DNA of 43,300 nt, from the IMG/VR virus record IMGVR_UViG_3300005842_000022, positions 1 through 43,300 of that record; one strand, 5' to 3'. The translations under genes and the position numbers were made by a program. This DNA is from a virus. Positions 8,336 to 16,805 of this stretch are shown here, one piece after another (within the stretch, counting starts at the first letter, position 1; the number at the start of each line of letters is the position of its first letter). The notes beneath the pieces were generated by a model that was not told the origin of the DNA, ran no database searches, and saw only the letters and a program-made list of their open reading frames with translations.

Positions 8336-9343
8336 CTACCTCGCCGGCGGGCGCATGGCCGCCAGAAGCGCGTTCATGTCCGGGGGCGCGTCTTCGATCG
8401 GCTTCAGCAGCTGCGAGGGCGGCACATAAGTGTTCGTCACCGGGGCAGCATCAAGCGGCACCTGTGGCGTAATATCTTCAACCTTGCCCTCGATCGCCTG
8501 CACCGGGGCTTGGCGGAGCAGCGTCGGTGTAGGCGCGCCGTCGTTCGCCGCCAACCGTACGATGCTGCGACCGTCTGGCCCTTGACCGAGAATGCGATAG
8601 GCGGTCGGCTCCTCACGGATCCGCTCCATCTCGGCGATAGCCTCGTCCTTCAACCAGTCGGCGACCACGTAGGTGAACTGGGCGTGCGGCACATCTTGAC
8701 GCATTTGTGCCCGCGTCAAGTAGCCGTAAGACGCTAGCCGTGGGTGCCGAGCCTTGAGAGTGCTGGTGAACTCGACCAACCCCTTCATGGAGGCCGCAGG
8801 GATACGGAACAGGACCGGCTCGTCAATGCGACGGCCAATAGCCCGCTCGATTATCGTCTGCGATCCGGGGAACACAGCCACGCGCAAGCTGTCGGTACAG
8901 GCGCGGCCCTTGCGCCCATTCGGCTGCATGCCCCAAACGTGATGCTGGCAGGTCTGACAAAAGTCAGATTGCTTACCACTTTTGGTTTTCGGGTCGTACT
9001 CCGGCACGCTATCGTCGGGGGCAATGCCGTCCGTCGACTGACAGTCAGGCGAGCCAGTATGCTTCGCGTCGTAAGTCTGCTTATAGTACGTGTGCGAAGG
9101 AAATTCGCCGCCGCGCAGAATAACGAAGTCAAAGTGTTGCGCCGGGTTCTTACCGTCGTCTGCGAGCAGCAAATGGTCTTCGCCATTGTGGTGCAGCTTG
9201 AACTGCTTACCACTGGTAGAAATAACGCTATAGCCTAGGCCAACACCGATGCCGGCGCCAAGGGTTTCGCGTTCGATCGGCCGGTTATCGAAATACTTCG
9301 AGGGGCCGCCGGCAAGGCCGGGTAGAACCAGATCATTCGACAT
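8336..9343 (-). CDS. Conserved replication-module protein (possible ssDNA-binding protein)
   Basis: A 335-aa soluble protein with a CxxC motif near residue 130, followed by a Gly/Arg/Lys-rich stretch and GRACTDSLRVAVF, a pattern seen in phage proteins encoded between helicase and primase genes. The C-terminal 80 residues are Pro/Ala-rich and acidic. In other phages a protein at this position is often proposed to bind single-stranded DNA; that is an inference from position. ATG at 9343 with GAGG upstream; overlaps the preceding gene by 11 bases, suggesting translational coupling. Confidence 0.6.
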   Translation of the reverse strand: MSNDLVLPGLAGGPSKYFDNRPIERETLGAGIGVGLGYSVISTSGKQFKLHHNGEDHLLLADDGKNPAQHFDFVILRGGEFPSHTYYKQTYDAKHTGSPDCQSTDGIAPDDSVPEYDPKTKSGKQSDFCQTCQHHVWGMQPNGRKGRACTDSLRVAVFPGSQTIIERAIGRRIDEPVLFRIPAASMKGLVEFTSTLKARHPRLASYGYLTRAQMRQDVPHAQFTYVVADWLKDEAIAEMERIREEPTAYRILGQGPDGRSIVRLAANDGAPTPTLLRQAPVQAIEGKVEDITPQVPLDAAPVTNTYVPPSQLLKPIEDAPPDMNALLAAMRPPAR

Positions 9344-9767
9344 CGTCTAACCTCTTCATGGGAGCTTTGGGGGCCGTGATACTCAACCTGCGGAACGTCG
9401 TTAACTCCACACCAGGGACTAACGTCTTGTTTTCCTCTACGAAATTCCGGCACGCAGTCATGTTCGCCTTCCAATCGAGCATGTCCCAAGCCCGATTTTC
9501 GATGATAAAGCCCCGGAAATCTTCCGGGTCCATGATACGCGCCGTCGTCTTGCCTACGGTGTGGATGGTGCCGTGGGGGGTATTGATGGAGGACGCCCCA
9601 CTAGTCTCCAACCTTTGGGTTGCGATTTTACTAATCTCTTCGATGATGGCCTTGGCTGTAACATAAGGCGCACTTTCTTTCAACTGCTTTTCCATCGTGT
9701 CAATGGAAGCGTGCGCTTCGTGCCACAGCTGCGCGATCTGGTCGTCGTTGAAGTTAGACAGGTCCAC
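9333..9767 (-). CDS. Conserved hypothetical protein of the replication operon
   Basis: A 144-aa protein, helical N-terminus (residues 5-50), then a beta-rich middle. Its general form resembles small phage proteins sitting between helicase and DNA-binding genes, but I cannot assign a family. It starts at a GTG with a strong GAGGAGG site, and its first codons overlap the end of the helicase gene by 14 bases, so translation is probably coupled. Confidence 0.6.
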   Translation of the reverse strand: MDLSNFNDDQIAQLWHEAHASIDTMEKQLKESAPYVTAKAIIEEISKIATQRLETSGASSINTPHGTIHTVGKTTARIMDPEDFRGFIIENRAWDMLDWKANMTACRNFVEENKTLVPGVELTTFRRLSITAPKAPMKRLDDVE

Positions 9768-11325
9768 GACTAGCCTCCTCGACCATGGCTAAGAAGCCGT
9801 TTTGTATGTTCTCTTTGCGACGGAGTATTCCGTACATCCGACGCTCAGCCGGAGTTGAGACAAGGTACAGGATCTGTTGTTTGTGAGCCTGACCAATACG
9901 CCTGATCCTAAAGTTGGCTTGGTCGAATACATCATAGTCAGCGATCGGCGAGTACCATATGATAAGATCAGCGCTCGTGAGCGTATTGCCGTGTCCAATC
10001 GGGCCAGGGTGAGAGACAAGCGCTTTGTACTCACTAGTGTCCTGAAACTTAAACAGGACTTCATCGCGCCCTTTGTCGCCGATGATCGCAGTTGAGTTGG
10101 CACCGAGGCCCTCCTTGGAATTGAGAAACTTGCCTATTTCCGCCACCATATGGCGGTACGGCGCAAACACCAATACTTTTCGCTCGTTCTCTTCGATAAG
10201 ATCACGAAGAAGGTTAAGGCGTGGGCGAGCATCAAGACAAACGTAGGCAGGGGCCTCAGAATATACATAGCCGCCAGAAATCTGCAAAAGCTTGTTAGCC
10301 ATGGCGCCGGCGTTTGCCGCAGTAATTTGTTTCTGCTGTACCATAATCGCCAGCTTCGCACGAAACTCATTGTAGGCTTTTTCCTGCTCCGACGAGAGCG
10401 CACACTCCACAGTTCTGTGGATAATATCCGGCAGCTCGATGACGTCATCGAGCGAGTAGCGCCGGCTCGGCTGCATCATCGCCAACGCGCGCTCGGTGGC
10501 TTCCGGCTTGGGCCGCCAAGTGAACTGGTCGACCCGGTACATCAGCGCTTCGCGGCAGCTCTTGAAGTATTTTGTCGTCGTGTGCGGGGTGATGATTTTG
10601 CACTGGCCCCAGACGTCGGTGACTTCGTTGGGCATAGGGGAACCCGTAAGGCCCCACACGTGCTTAAAGCGGCTAGCAAAGCCACGCATTCCTCTAGCTC
10701 GATCAGAGTTGTTCCGGTAAACAGCAAGCTCGTCAAGCACAAGAGTGTCGATGTCGGTACGCGCGGCGAGTTCGTCATGGATTACCTTGAGCCCGTCGTG
10801 GTTGATGACGAATATGTCCGCTTCTTTGTCGTCGAGGAGCTTGAGCCTTTGCGCTTTCGGCATGCCTTTGTCGGAGCCGAGAACCACTGCTCGTCGGCCG
10901 AGGAGGGTACGGTCAATCTCGCGAGCCCAGACAAAGTTAAGAGTAGAGAGCTTTGCAACGACAAGGAGCTTTCTAGCTTCGCCGCAACGGTTAAGGTAAT
11001 CCCAAGCCCACAGAGCTGTCTTAGTCTTTCCAGTTCCTTGCTGATTGAGAAGATATGCTCTTGGATTTTCGACGAGCATTTCTGCGCTTCGGCGCTGTAC
11101 TTGGAAGGGAGGTCCACCGGGGAAGTCATAGTACAGCTCCATGGGGTTGGGGATGTCGTGGCCCGCAGCGCGCAGCATGCGGGTGTGGAACGGGGTATGC
11201 GGTAAGACCGTGCGACCGTCGGCCAGTTTACCGATCGGTTTCTGGCTGTCGCTCTCGCTGTCGATAAAGCCCGTCCCGACCGGTAGGACCAGGGCTTTGT
11301 GCTCGCGGGACAATAGAACGGACAT
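9754..11325 (-). CDS. SNF2-family DEAD/DEAH-box helicase
   Basis: A 523-aa superfamily 2 helicase. Walker A is QQGTGKTKT (about 95-103); motif II is LDELA (197-201), a DELA variant of DEAH; motif III is LTGSP (226-230). The C-terminal lobe carries a Q-x4-R-x2-R-x-GQ motif VI near residue 475. Phage SNF2-like helicases are thought to remodel or unwind DNA during replication or recombination. The start is an ATG with GGAG eight bases upstream. It overlaps the end of the VRR-NUC gene by 98 bases in another frame. The operon partners (nuclease, primase, polymerase) support a DNA metabolism role. Confidence 0.85.
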   Translation of the reverse strand: MSVLLSREHKALVLPVGTGFIDSESDSQKPIGKLADGRTVLPHTPFHTRMLRAAGHDIPNPMELYYDFPGGPPFQVQRRSAEMLVENPRAYLLNQQGTGKTKTALWAWDYLNRCGEARKLLVVAKLSTLNFVWAREIDRTLLGRRAVVLGSDKGMPKAQRLKLLDDKEADIFVINHDGLKVIHDELAARTDIDTLVLDELAVYRNNSDRARGMRGFASRFKHVWGLTGSPMPNEVTDVWGQCKIITPHTTTKYFKSCREALMYRVDQFTWRPKPEATERALAMMQPSRRYSLDDVIELPDIIHRTVECALSSEQEKAYNEFRAKLAIMVQQKQITAANAGAMANKLLQISGGYVYSEAPAYVCLDARPRLNLLRDLIEENERKVLVFAPYRHMVAEIGKFLNSKEGLGANSTAIIGDKGRDEVLFKFQDTSEYKALVSHPGPIGHGNTLTSADLIIWYSPIADYDVFDQANFRIRRIGQAHKQQILYLVSTPAERRMYGILRRKENIQNGFLAMVEEASRGPV

Positions 11326-11599
11326 TGAGGATCTCCGGGATCATCTTTGCCATATCCACGGAGTCAATGACAAGCGTTATTCCGCCGGCATCTGCAATCT
11401 TGGTTAGCGTGACTTCTTGGAGCGGCGTCGGTTTCTTGCCAGGCGCTTTCGTTTCAATACCAATAAACCGACCACTTCCGCAGGCCAGGCAGTCAACGGT
11501 CTTCGATCCAAGCCCGGTCTGGACCGGCCAGAACTGATAGAAGCCGAGCGCTTTGAGTTGTTTCTTGACTTCATTCTTGACCCGTCCTTCAGGCGTCAT
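11228..11599 (-). CDS. VRR-NUC domain nuclease
   Basis: A 123-aa protein of the PD-(D/E)XK VRR-NUC family. Candidate metal ligands are Asp36 and Glu49-x-Lys51 (GIETK), with Gln61 in the PTPLQ motif typical of the family. These small phage nucleases are often encoded beside SNF2 helicases and are thought to cut branched DNA. The last 32 residues, Arg/Gln-rich, fall in the 98-bp overlap with the helicase gene and may be a dispensable extension. The start overlaps the stop of the HNH gene (ATGA). Confidence 0.8.
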   Translation of the reverse strand: MTPEGRVKNEVKKQLKALGFYQFWPVQTGLGSKTVDCLACGSGRFIGIETKAPGKKPTPLQEVTLTKIADAGGITLVIDSVDMAKMIPEILNVRSIVPRAQSPGPTGRDGLYRQRERQPETDR

Positions 11600-11982
11600 T
11601 CAGCGGCTTCCGCCCAATGCTCCCGATCACGCAGCTTTTGCATGCGGTGGTCGAACCCATCCCGCAAATTCTCGATGCGATTGTTGAGCGGGTTCTCGTC
11701 GACATGATCAATCTGCCCTTTTGGCCACTTGCCATAATGCCAAAACCAGACCATGCGGTGATAGCCGGTCATACGACCACACACCTGTATCTGCTTAGCA
11801 ATATACGGCTTTTTTCGCCCCGAAGACCCCACGTCGCACACGCGCGTCTTCCCCTTCATGATCTTGCCCTTGCGCTTCCCCGTACGATACACGAAAGCGC
11901 CAGCCCGGTAATCATAATCGTATTTCGCTTTCACTTCCCCCCACGTAATGGGGGGGTTGTAGACTTTTGTCATCTTTGCCAT
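11596..11982 (-). CDS. HNH endonuclease
   Basis: A 128-aa HNH_3-type nuclease. The signature is a His75 (HRMVWF), QIDHVD at 90-95 and N-PLNNRIENLR at 97-107. Proteins of this size are often free-standing homing endonucleases inserted in phage genomes. It sits between a small winged-helix-like gene and the VRR-NUC gene with ATGA coupling, so it is well fitted into the operon rather than an obvious late intruder. Confidence 0.85.
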   Translation of the reverse strand: MAKMTKVYNPPITWGEVKAKYDYDYRAGAFVYRTGKRKGKIMKGKTRVCDVGSSGRKKPYIAKQIQVCGRMTGYHRMVWFWHYGKWPKGQIDHVDENPLNNRIENLRDGFDHRMQKLRDREHWAEAAE

Positions 11983-11988
11983 TTTCCC

Positions 11989-12219
11989 TCACCTCTTCTC
12001 TGCGTAATACTCGTACATCATGTCACCGAGCCGGCGCTGCTTCAGCTCCACGATGCCTAGTTCATGCTGCGCCCAGGCCTCAGTAGCTGTCGAACTCAGC
12101 CGGCGGTTCTTGGTCCGATCGTTGAACAGGAAGCCGACGTGATACATAACCCACTGGCCTCGTTTGGCTGTGGCGATACGTTGTAACAAAGTGGTCTTCG
12201 ACATTTCGACAATGGTCAC
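11989..12219 (-). CDS. Small winged-helix-like protein
   Basis: A 76-aa protein matching a pattern I know from many phages: RG.WV.YH.GFL..DR, an aromatic middle, and a C-terminal QRRLGDMMYEYYA. A small DNA-binding fold is likely but not proven. It starts at a GTG overlapping the stop of the Cas4-like gene (GTGA); an internal ATG six codons on is the alternative start. Confidence 0.55.
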   Translation of the reverse strand: MTIVEMSKTTLLQRIATAKRGQWVMYHVGFLFNDRTKNRRLSSTATEAWAQHELGIVELKQRRLGDMMYEYYAEKR

Positions 12220-12911
12220 GCGGCACGCTCCTTACAGCCCATGAGCTTGCACCAACGGCAATGCTTACCAGGACTAGGATAGAAAGCCCCAGTCGCCACA
12301 GCATCTTCATAAGTCTTGATCCGGGGCATAAGCTGGGCCCAAAGGTCATCAATCTGAGATCGCTTGATCCTTTCGGCGGAGATGCAGTTATGGGAGTTTT
12401 TTCCATCGTCTTCCTTCAGCCAGACAAACATGCTCTCGATGACTTTCAGGTCGGGAAACTTCTGGAACATCAGCGCTGCTCCAAGCCAGAGCTGCAACGG
12501 CTCTTCTAACCGTTTGCCGGTCTTCCAGTCGACCAGCCAGGCGACGTTGCTTTCATGGTTGACCACGGCGAGGTCAACGATCAACCGCATCCACGGCCAA
12601 GCGTCAGCGTTGTTGCGCCGGAAAAACTCAGTCGGCTGAAACTGGTCTGACAGCCCCCATTTCTCTTCGACGAACCGTTCGCCCGGCAAGCTCTTCGCCC
12701 AGTCCACCCAGTATTGCAGGAAGCCCAAACGTGGCGGCAGCGGGATGTCGTCCTTGATTGCCTTGTGCAACGCGATGTGAACCTCGTTGCCGTAGTCGAT
12801 GGCTTCGCCGCTTGGCGGCGGCAGAAGCTTATCAAGCTCGGCTTTATGCTTGCGGCCGCACTCTTCATAGCCCTTCAGTTTGGTGTAGGTGAAGCTAAAC
12901 GGATTAGTCAT
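12216..12911 (-). CDS. Cas4/RecB-like PD-(D/E)XK exonuclease
   Basis: A 231-aa nuclease. His45, Asp113, Asp128-x-Lys130 (VDWKTGK) and a later Gln make the RecB-type active site. Four cysteines (Cys18, Cys218, Cys221, Cys226) are placed like the iron-sulphur ligands of Cas4 and AddB nucleases. In phages such proteins are used in recombination or end processing; no CRISPR array is present here. It overlaps the preceding gene by eight bases. Confidence 0.8.
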   Translation of the reverse strand: MTNPFSFTYTKLKGYEECGRKHKAELDKLLPPPSGEAIDYGNEVHIALHKAIKDDIPLPPRLGFLQYWVDWAKSLPGERFVEEKWGLSDQFQPTEFFRRNNADAWPWMRLIVDLAVVNHESNVAWLVDWKTGKRLEEPLQLWLGAALMFQKFPDLKVIESMFVWLKEDDGKNSHNCISAERIKRSQIDDLWAQLMPRIKTYEDAVATGAFYPSPGKHCRWCKLMGCKERAA

Positions 12912-13293
12912 CGCTCCTCGCGTTCTTCGGCGGTCTTAGCCCGTACTTGCGTTCGAGATAGATCTCGAACACCGCAAGCGCGCGCCAACACATGGCAGCG
13001 CCAGCTTCTTCACTGGCGTCGGAAAAATCAGTCTCGTCGAACTCGCCGGCGTGGCGGAGCATGCAATCCATCTGGTCTTTGCTTTTACCACGCGCCCAGT
13101 GCAGCGGTTGGCCTGGATTGTGTTGTTGGTTACCAACCCAGGATACCCGCGCCACGCGCGCCAAGGCATTAAAGAAGTAACCAACCACCCCCTCATAGAG
13201 GGGATAAGTCTTGCGATCCTGCGCACTGAGACCGTCGAGCAGATCGCGCTTTAGTTGGACGACCTGGTCTGGGGTACGTTCGACGATCTTCAT
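12904..13293 (-). CDS. dATP/dGTP diphosphohydrolase-like (MazG-related) protein
   Basis: About 129 aa from the ATG at 13293, which has GAGGAAA eight bases upstream; longer upstream frames lack such a site. The pattern of helices, the W-x-GN-x-H segment, the D-x3-LRHAG motif (Arg80, His81) and the late Asp-rich turn resemble the dATP/dGTP diphosphohydrolase N-terminal family (DUF5664) found in phages. Members hydrolyse dNTPs to dNMPs, and some act in 2-aminoadenine genome synthesis. No PurZ gene is in the window, so a plain nucleotide-pool role is more likely. Overlaps the zinc-ribbon gene by about 100 bp. Confidence 0.6.
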   Translation of the reverse strand: MKIVERTPDQVVQLKRDLLDGLSAQDRKTYPLYEGVVGYFFNALARVARVSWVGNQQHNPGQPLHWARGKSKDQMDCMLRHAGEFDETDFSDASEEAGAAMCWRALAVFEIYLERKYGLRPPKNARSDD

Positions 13294-13408
13294 GTTCGAT
13301 TTCCTCGGTCCAGAATCGGTACCCACAAGGGCACCGGCGATGACGAAGCTCCGCCCTGGTCTCAAACACATGCGTCCTCGCATCACATCGCGGGCAATGA
13401 AAGCTCAT
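13193..13408 (-). CDS. NrdR-like zinc-ribbon protein
   Basis: A 71-aa protein from an ATG at 13408. Cys5-x2-Cys8, the ETRAELRHRR stretch and Cys26-x-Cys28 followed by GYRFWTEE copy the N-terminal zinc ribbon of NrdR; the ATP-cone is absent. Such stand-alone ribbons are frequent in phages and are likely DNA-binding regulators. Its C-terminal third (basic, PGRPTK) overlaps the start of the dNTP hydrolase-like gene in another frame, and the true end could be disputed. Confidence 0.55.
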   Translation of the reverse strand: MSFHCPRCDARTHVFETRAELRHRRCPCGYRFWTEEIEHEDRRTYPRPGRPTKARSARRSQCAGSQDLSPL

Positions 13409-13737
13409 GGCAGCTGGTACTCGTCGGGCAAGATCCACGTCCGCTTGCCGCAAGCGCGGGCCGCATAGTATTCAGCTTGGGCGCCGTCAGAGTTTTTCCA
13501 GCCCGGCAGTAACGCTACACACTGCGCCCACCGGCACACCCAAGCTAGGTCGTGCTCCAGATACAACGCGACGTCATTGGGCATCCCAACAAGATCGAAG
13601 AAATCATCCTGTTCGACCGGATTGAAGACGTAGTAGCCCTCTTGCCGAAGCCGCTCGGCGGCGAACTCGAACCGCTCTTTGAAGTTGCGGATGCCCCGGA
13701 TCGGGCCGGCCAGATACAGCCTACGTGCGCTCGTCAA
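13405..13737 (-). CDS. DUF4406 protein (nucleoside 2-deoxyribosyltransferase-like)
   Basis: The recognisable domain begins at RRLYLAGPIRG, so I place the start at a TTG (13735-13737), giving 110 aa; the frame is open further up to 13905. The LAGP-x-RG loop, the FNP-x-E motif and the WKNSDGAQAE segment match DUF4406, related to nucleoside deoxyribosyltransferases that handle nucleotide pools. It overlaps the end of the 42-aa zinc protein by 17 bases and the zinc-ribbon gene by four. Confidence 0.65.
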   Translation of the reverse strand: MTSARRLYLAGPIRGIRNFKERFEFAAERLRQEGYYVFNPVEQDDFFDLVGMPNDVALYLEHDLAWVCRWAQCVALLPGWKNSDGAQAEYYAARACGKRTWILPDEYQLP

Positions 13738-13849
13738 GCTCGGTTTCAAGGAGGTCGTGCTCGGATTGGCAGCCCCCGCATAATCCGTCGTTGTCAAGGA
13801 ACTCTCCGTGCTCGATCGGCTCTTCACAAATCTCACAGCGGTATTCCAT
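13721..13849 (-). CDS. 42-aa zinc-finger protein
   Basis: A short gene supported by a strong AGGAGGGG site nine bases before the ATG at 13849. Cys5-x2-Cys8 and Cys24-x2-Cys27 (LCGGC) would bind one zinc, with an acidic C-terminal tail, in the manner of small DksA/TraR-like or treble-clef proteins. It lies between the polymerase and DUF4406 genes, with only 46 bases separating it from the polymerase stop. Confidence 0.6.
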   Translation of the reverse strand: MEYRCEICEEPIEHGEFLDNDGLCGGCQSEHDLLETELDERT

Positions 13850-13895
13850 GGCGCCCCTCCTGCGTCAATCTGTCGCTGCATCACGATATCGTGAA

Positions 13896-15782
13896 CTACT
13901 TGCAATCTCCATAACGCTGGCCGTAGCCAACGTCACAGTCGAGCGGGAGATCGGCGCACCATGCCGGCGGCAAGGTCATTTCCTGTTGGATGGTCATCAG
14001 CGCGCCACCCACGTACTCGTCGGGCACGCAGAAGACTAGTTCATCATGGACTTGATGAATGAAGCGGAGACCTCCGGCTTTGAGTCGCATGGCGATGTCA
14101 AACATGACGACGCGCGCCAGAAACTGAATGATGTTTTCCAGACACGAAGCCCCGTAGATTTTCTTGGGCACGACGCCGCCGTCGAACCACCAGAGTTCGC
14201 CGAAATCGCCGAGCATGGCACCAGGGTAACGGATCTCGCGTCCGCCAGGGCCTTGGACCACACCGCAGCCATCGCGATTAAACATGCGAATAGGACCACT
14301 GACCCAGTCGGCAGCAGAGAGCTTGCCCAGCCATGAGCTGTGCAGCGCGCGGTCGAGCTTGCCCCACATGCGCGGGACTTCGGAGTAACGTTCGCGGTAG
14401 GCTCCAACCGACTTCTCGGCGAGTTCGGGTGTCCATACATTGGTCAACATCTCCATCTGTTGGGGGTTGAGCATGCTCCGACCGGAACGCAGTACGCTGG
14501 CGTAGAATTTATCCTTGCCCATGCCGTAGCCACAGCCGAGAATACCGGCCTTGCCGATGTGGCGGGCGACGCCTTGCATAGTGTTCTTGTTCACCGGCTG
14601 GTCGAAAATATCCGCAGCCAGTTGTGAGTACGGATCGCGCTTGTCGCGAAACTCACTGAGCAGCTTGTCGCAGCCGCAGAACCAGGCGACTAATCGCGCT
14701 TCGATCTGCGCCAGGTCGCCGACAACGATCTTATGCCCCGGCGGGGCCATCAGGCTCTTGCGTAAGACCGGATCGCCCATCCTCGCCGACGGAAGATTTT
14801 GCATATTGATCTTCCAGTCGCCGGAAAGCCGCCATGTATGTGCTCCCGAGTAGCGCAATGGTATCGGCATCAAGGGCGCCTTGTTCGGCCAAGACAGCCC
14901 GGAAATTGAAATAAGCCTTTCGGACCGCTTCTCTTCGAGCGTCGACTTCACTCCCAGGCGTGCCGCTGCTAGACATTGGACCTCTGTCCTTTCATCTTCG
15001 AGTAAATCGGTCATGAATCCGTCGGTCTTGGCGATCGCCGGGATCGGGCCGTTCTTGCCTTGCTTGTATTCGATCTCGACGCCGGCATCTTTAAGGAGCT
15101 GGAGGAAACTGCCGTTGCCGCTAATTGTGTCTTTGTCGGCTCCGACAGCTTCACATAGCGCAGCTTTCTCAGCTCTAATTTTCCGCAAGTGGTCTTGGAG
15201 AAGCTCCACGTCGCATTGAAATACCGGCTCGATACATGTGCGGAGCACTGCGTCCATAACGTCGTACTCTTCCGCAGGAAATTCGTCGTGTAGCGTATCA
15301 AGGATGCTTCGGAGCAGAGCCGTGTCGTTAAGACAATAGGCTCCGAAACGAGCCCATAGACCTTGATCTCGCTTGATGTCTTCACGGTGCATACCTACGA
15401 CGTTATGGATCTCAGTGCCCTTGTGACCGACGCCCAGATGCTCCGCAACGTCTGCAAGACCCAGCTTGCGAAGACGAGTGCCAAGCAGAGCGCGAGCCAT
15501 ACCCAGGCCATCGACCATACGAGCAGGACGAAAGCCAAAGCGCCAAGCCAGGATAGCGTTGTCGAAGAGGGCATTGTAGGTCACCGTTGTGACGTTAGGC
15601 GGAAGCGTTGCGAGGTAGCCGGCGATATGTGGCCCGTCAATCAGGATCGGGTCGTCGCTGTTCTGTGCGACACCCATGCAGATCGCTTCAAACCTCGGAT
15701 CAAGGATGTACTCCGCAGGCGTCATCTTGCGCAGGGAGTAGTCCCTGTCGTAGTACGTTTCGAAGTCGAGGAACAGCAACAC
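13896..15782 (-). CDS. Family A DNA polymerase with 3'-5' exonuclease
   Basis: About 628 aa from a GTG at 15782 that overlaps the TAG of the upstream gene. The exonuclease domain shows DFET (Asp6, Glu8), TYNALFDN and YCLND motifs. The polymerase domain has motif A VVGDLAQIEAR (Asp356), motif B RHIGKAGILGCGYG (about 407-420) and motif C HDELVF (His579, Asp580). No 5' nuclease domain is present, as usual for phage enzymes. It is the replicative polymerase of this phage and shares the leftward operon with the primase-helicase. A family A enzyme of this kind is not of the protein-primed type, which bears on how the terminal repeat should be read. Confidence 0.95.
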   Translation of the reverse strand: MLLFLDFETYYDRDYSLRKMTPAEYILDPRFEAICMGVAQNSDDPILIDGPHIAGYLATLPPNVTTVTYNALFDNAILAWRFGFRPARMVDGLGMARALLGTRLRKLGLADVAEHLGVGHKGTEIHNVVGMHREDIKRDQGLWARFGAYCLNDTALLRSILDTLHDEFPAEEYDVMDAVLRTCIEPVFQCDVELLQDHLRKIRAEKAALCEAVGADKDTISGNGSFLQLLKDAGVEIEYKQGKNGPIPAIAKTDGFMTDLLEDERTEVQCLAAARLGVKSTLEEKRSERLISISGLSWPNKAPLMPIPLRYSGAHTWRLSGDWKINMQNLPSARMGDPVLRKSLMAPPGHKIVVGDLAQIEARLVAWFCGCDKLLSEFRDKRDPYSQLAADIFDQPVNKNTMQGVARHIGKAGILGCGYGMGKDKFYASVLRSGRSMLNPQQMEMLTNVWTPELAEKSVGAYRERYSEVPRMWGKLDRALHSSWLGKLSAADWVSGPIRMFNRDGCGVVQGPGGREIRYPGAMLGDFGELWWFDGGVVPKKIYGASCLENIIQFLARVVMFDIAMRLKAGGLRFIHQVHDELVFCVPDEYVGGALMTIQQEMTLPPAWCADLPLDCDVGYGQRYGDCK

Positions 15783-16258
15783 TATTCGCCCCAGCCGCGC
15801 ACATAGCAGACTACAGTGTTGCCTAGGATGCACATATGGGATCGACCATCGGGGCTTTCACGCGGGTCGATCTGCTGATCCTCGGTCACATGGTAGTTGT
15901 TCGGATACCACTTGTAGCCGTACTCAGCCTGCACAGTAGTGGGTAGGCCGCTCACGTCCGGCATCAGCTCCTCTTTGCCGTCCGTTGACACACGCCGCGC
16001 CAGCACTGGAAAACAATCCTGTCGCGCGCCCGTCCCGTAGCAGCACAACGGTCGTCGATGCTCAATCTGATAGTCGCCTTTGGGGCGATGCCAGGATGCG
16101 TAGAAGTCAACAATGCGTTGTTGCTCGGTAGTCTCGCCGGGTTGGTGCTCGTGAGCAAACACAAGACTACAAAAAACAAGGATGATGCCACCTGCCACAG
16201 CAAGCATAAGGGCTGCCATAGCAACGTTGATAAGCCTGTCGGTCCAGTCGTTCATCAC
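15782..16258 (-). CDS. Cys-rich exported or membrane-anchored protein
   Basis: About 157 aa with one N-terminal hydrophobic segment (residues 12-33) ending near a possible AHE cleavage site, then a soluble domain with five cysteines, including a CCYGTG-x5-CFPV pair and MCILGNTVVCYV at the end. The pattern is familiar from alphaproteobacterial genomes and their phages, which is one reason I suggest that host group. Its role is unknown. A start at the ATG at 16255 or the GTG at 16258 is possible; both overlap the previous stop. Confidence 0.6.
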   Translation of the reverse strand: MMNDWTDRLINVAMAALMLAVAGGIILVFCSLVFAHEHQPGETTEQQRIVDFYASWHRPKGDYQIEHRRPLCCYGTGARQDCFPVLARRVSTDGKEELMPDVSGLPTTVQAEYGYKWYPNNYHVTEDQQIDPRESPDGRSHMCILGNTVVCYVRGWGE

Positions 16259-16518
16259 GGCCTCACCATGTTGGTGTAGTGGGTCGTGACCACGCCGCCG
16301 ACCCCAAAAGTCGAGTGCTCCTCAGCGTCGTAGAAACAGTCCACCAACTCGCCCTTCTTGTGAAAGGCGGTCGCCTCGGCGAAATACTCTCTTCGGCAGA
16401 TACCTTGGCGGATGTGGCAAAGAGCGCGGGCGAGCGCGAAAGGGTCTGACTTGTCGAACGCCCCATAGCGTTTGGCTGCGTTCAGGACACTTTGTTCGTT
16501 ATGATAGTTGTCAGACAC
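16255..16518 (-). CDS. Hypothetical protein
   Basis: An 87-aa soluble protein with a helical N-terminal half and no recognised motif, starting at a GTG. Its stop overlaps the start of the exported protein gene, so the two are probably translated together. Confidence 0.5.
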   Translation of the reverse strand: MSDNYHNEQSVLNAAKRYGAFDKSDPFALARALCHIRQGICRREYFAEATAFHKKGELVDCFYDAEEHSTFGVGGVVTTHYTNMVRP

Positions 16519-16600
16519 TTCGCGCCCGCCCGCACCAAGTCCCAGAGGAGGGTAACGGTGCGACCTTATGACGCGGTCGAGGGGCTTGTCAACTCAAAAA

Positions 16601-16804
16601 TTAATTCCCCGGCAAAACCAGATAATCTTGCAGCGGTTTATCCGGCCTCTTGTCGTGTATCCAGCCGTCCGGCCGGGGGTAGCAAAGCGCTTCGACCTTG
16701 ATTTGCTCGGCTTCTAGCGTGTTCCACTCGCTGCAACACTCATAGGCAACAGGCAAATCTGGGTCCTGCGTTTGCAGGAAAGCGATTAGCTCGCGCACTG
16801 TCAT
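16601..16804 (-). CDS. Small conserved phage protein (MTVRELI type)
   Basis: A 67-aa protein from the ATG at 16804, with GAGGA eight bases upstream. The opening MTVRELIAFLQTQDPDLPV and the closing YLVLPGN are features of a small family common in phages and rhizobial prophages. Function unknown. Confidence 0.6.
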   Translation of the reverse strand: MTVRELIAFLQTQDPDLPVAYECCSEWNTLEAEQIKVEALCYPRPDGWIHDKRPDKPLQDYLVLPGN

Positions 16805-16805
16805 G

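Noticed and set aside
10150-11205. Long plus-strand open frame (351 codons) antisense to the SNF2 helicase
   Set aside because: It mirrors the helicase gene, has no recognisable domain, and the helicase motifs on the other strand are clear.
12216-12911. cas4 as part of a phage-borne CRISPR system
   Set aside because: No array and no other cas gene; the neighbours are replication genes, so a recombination nuclease is more likely.
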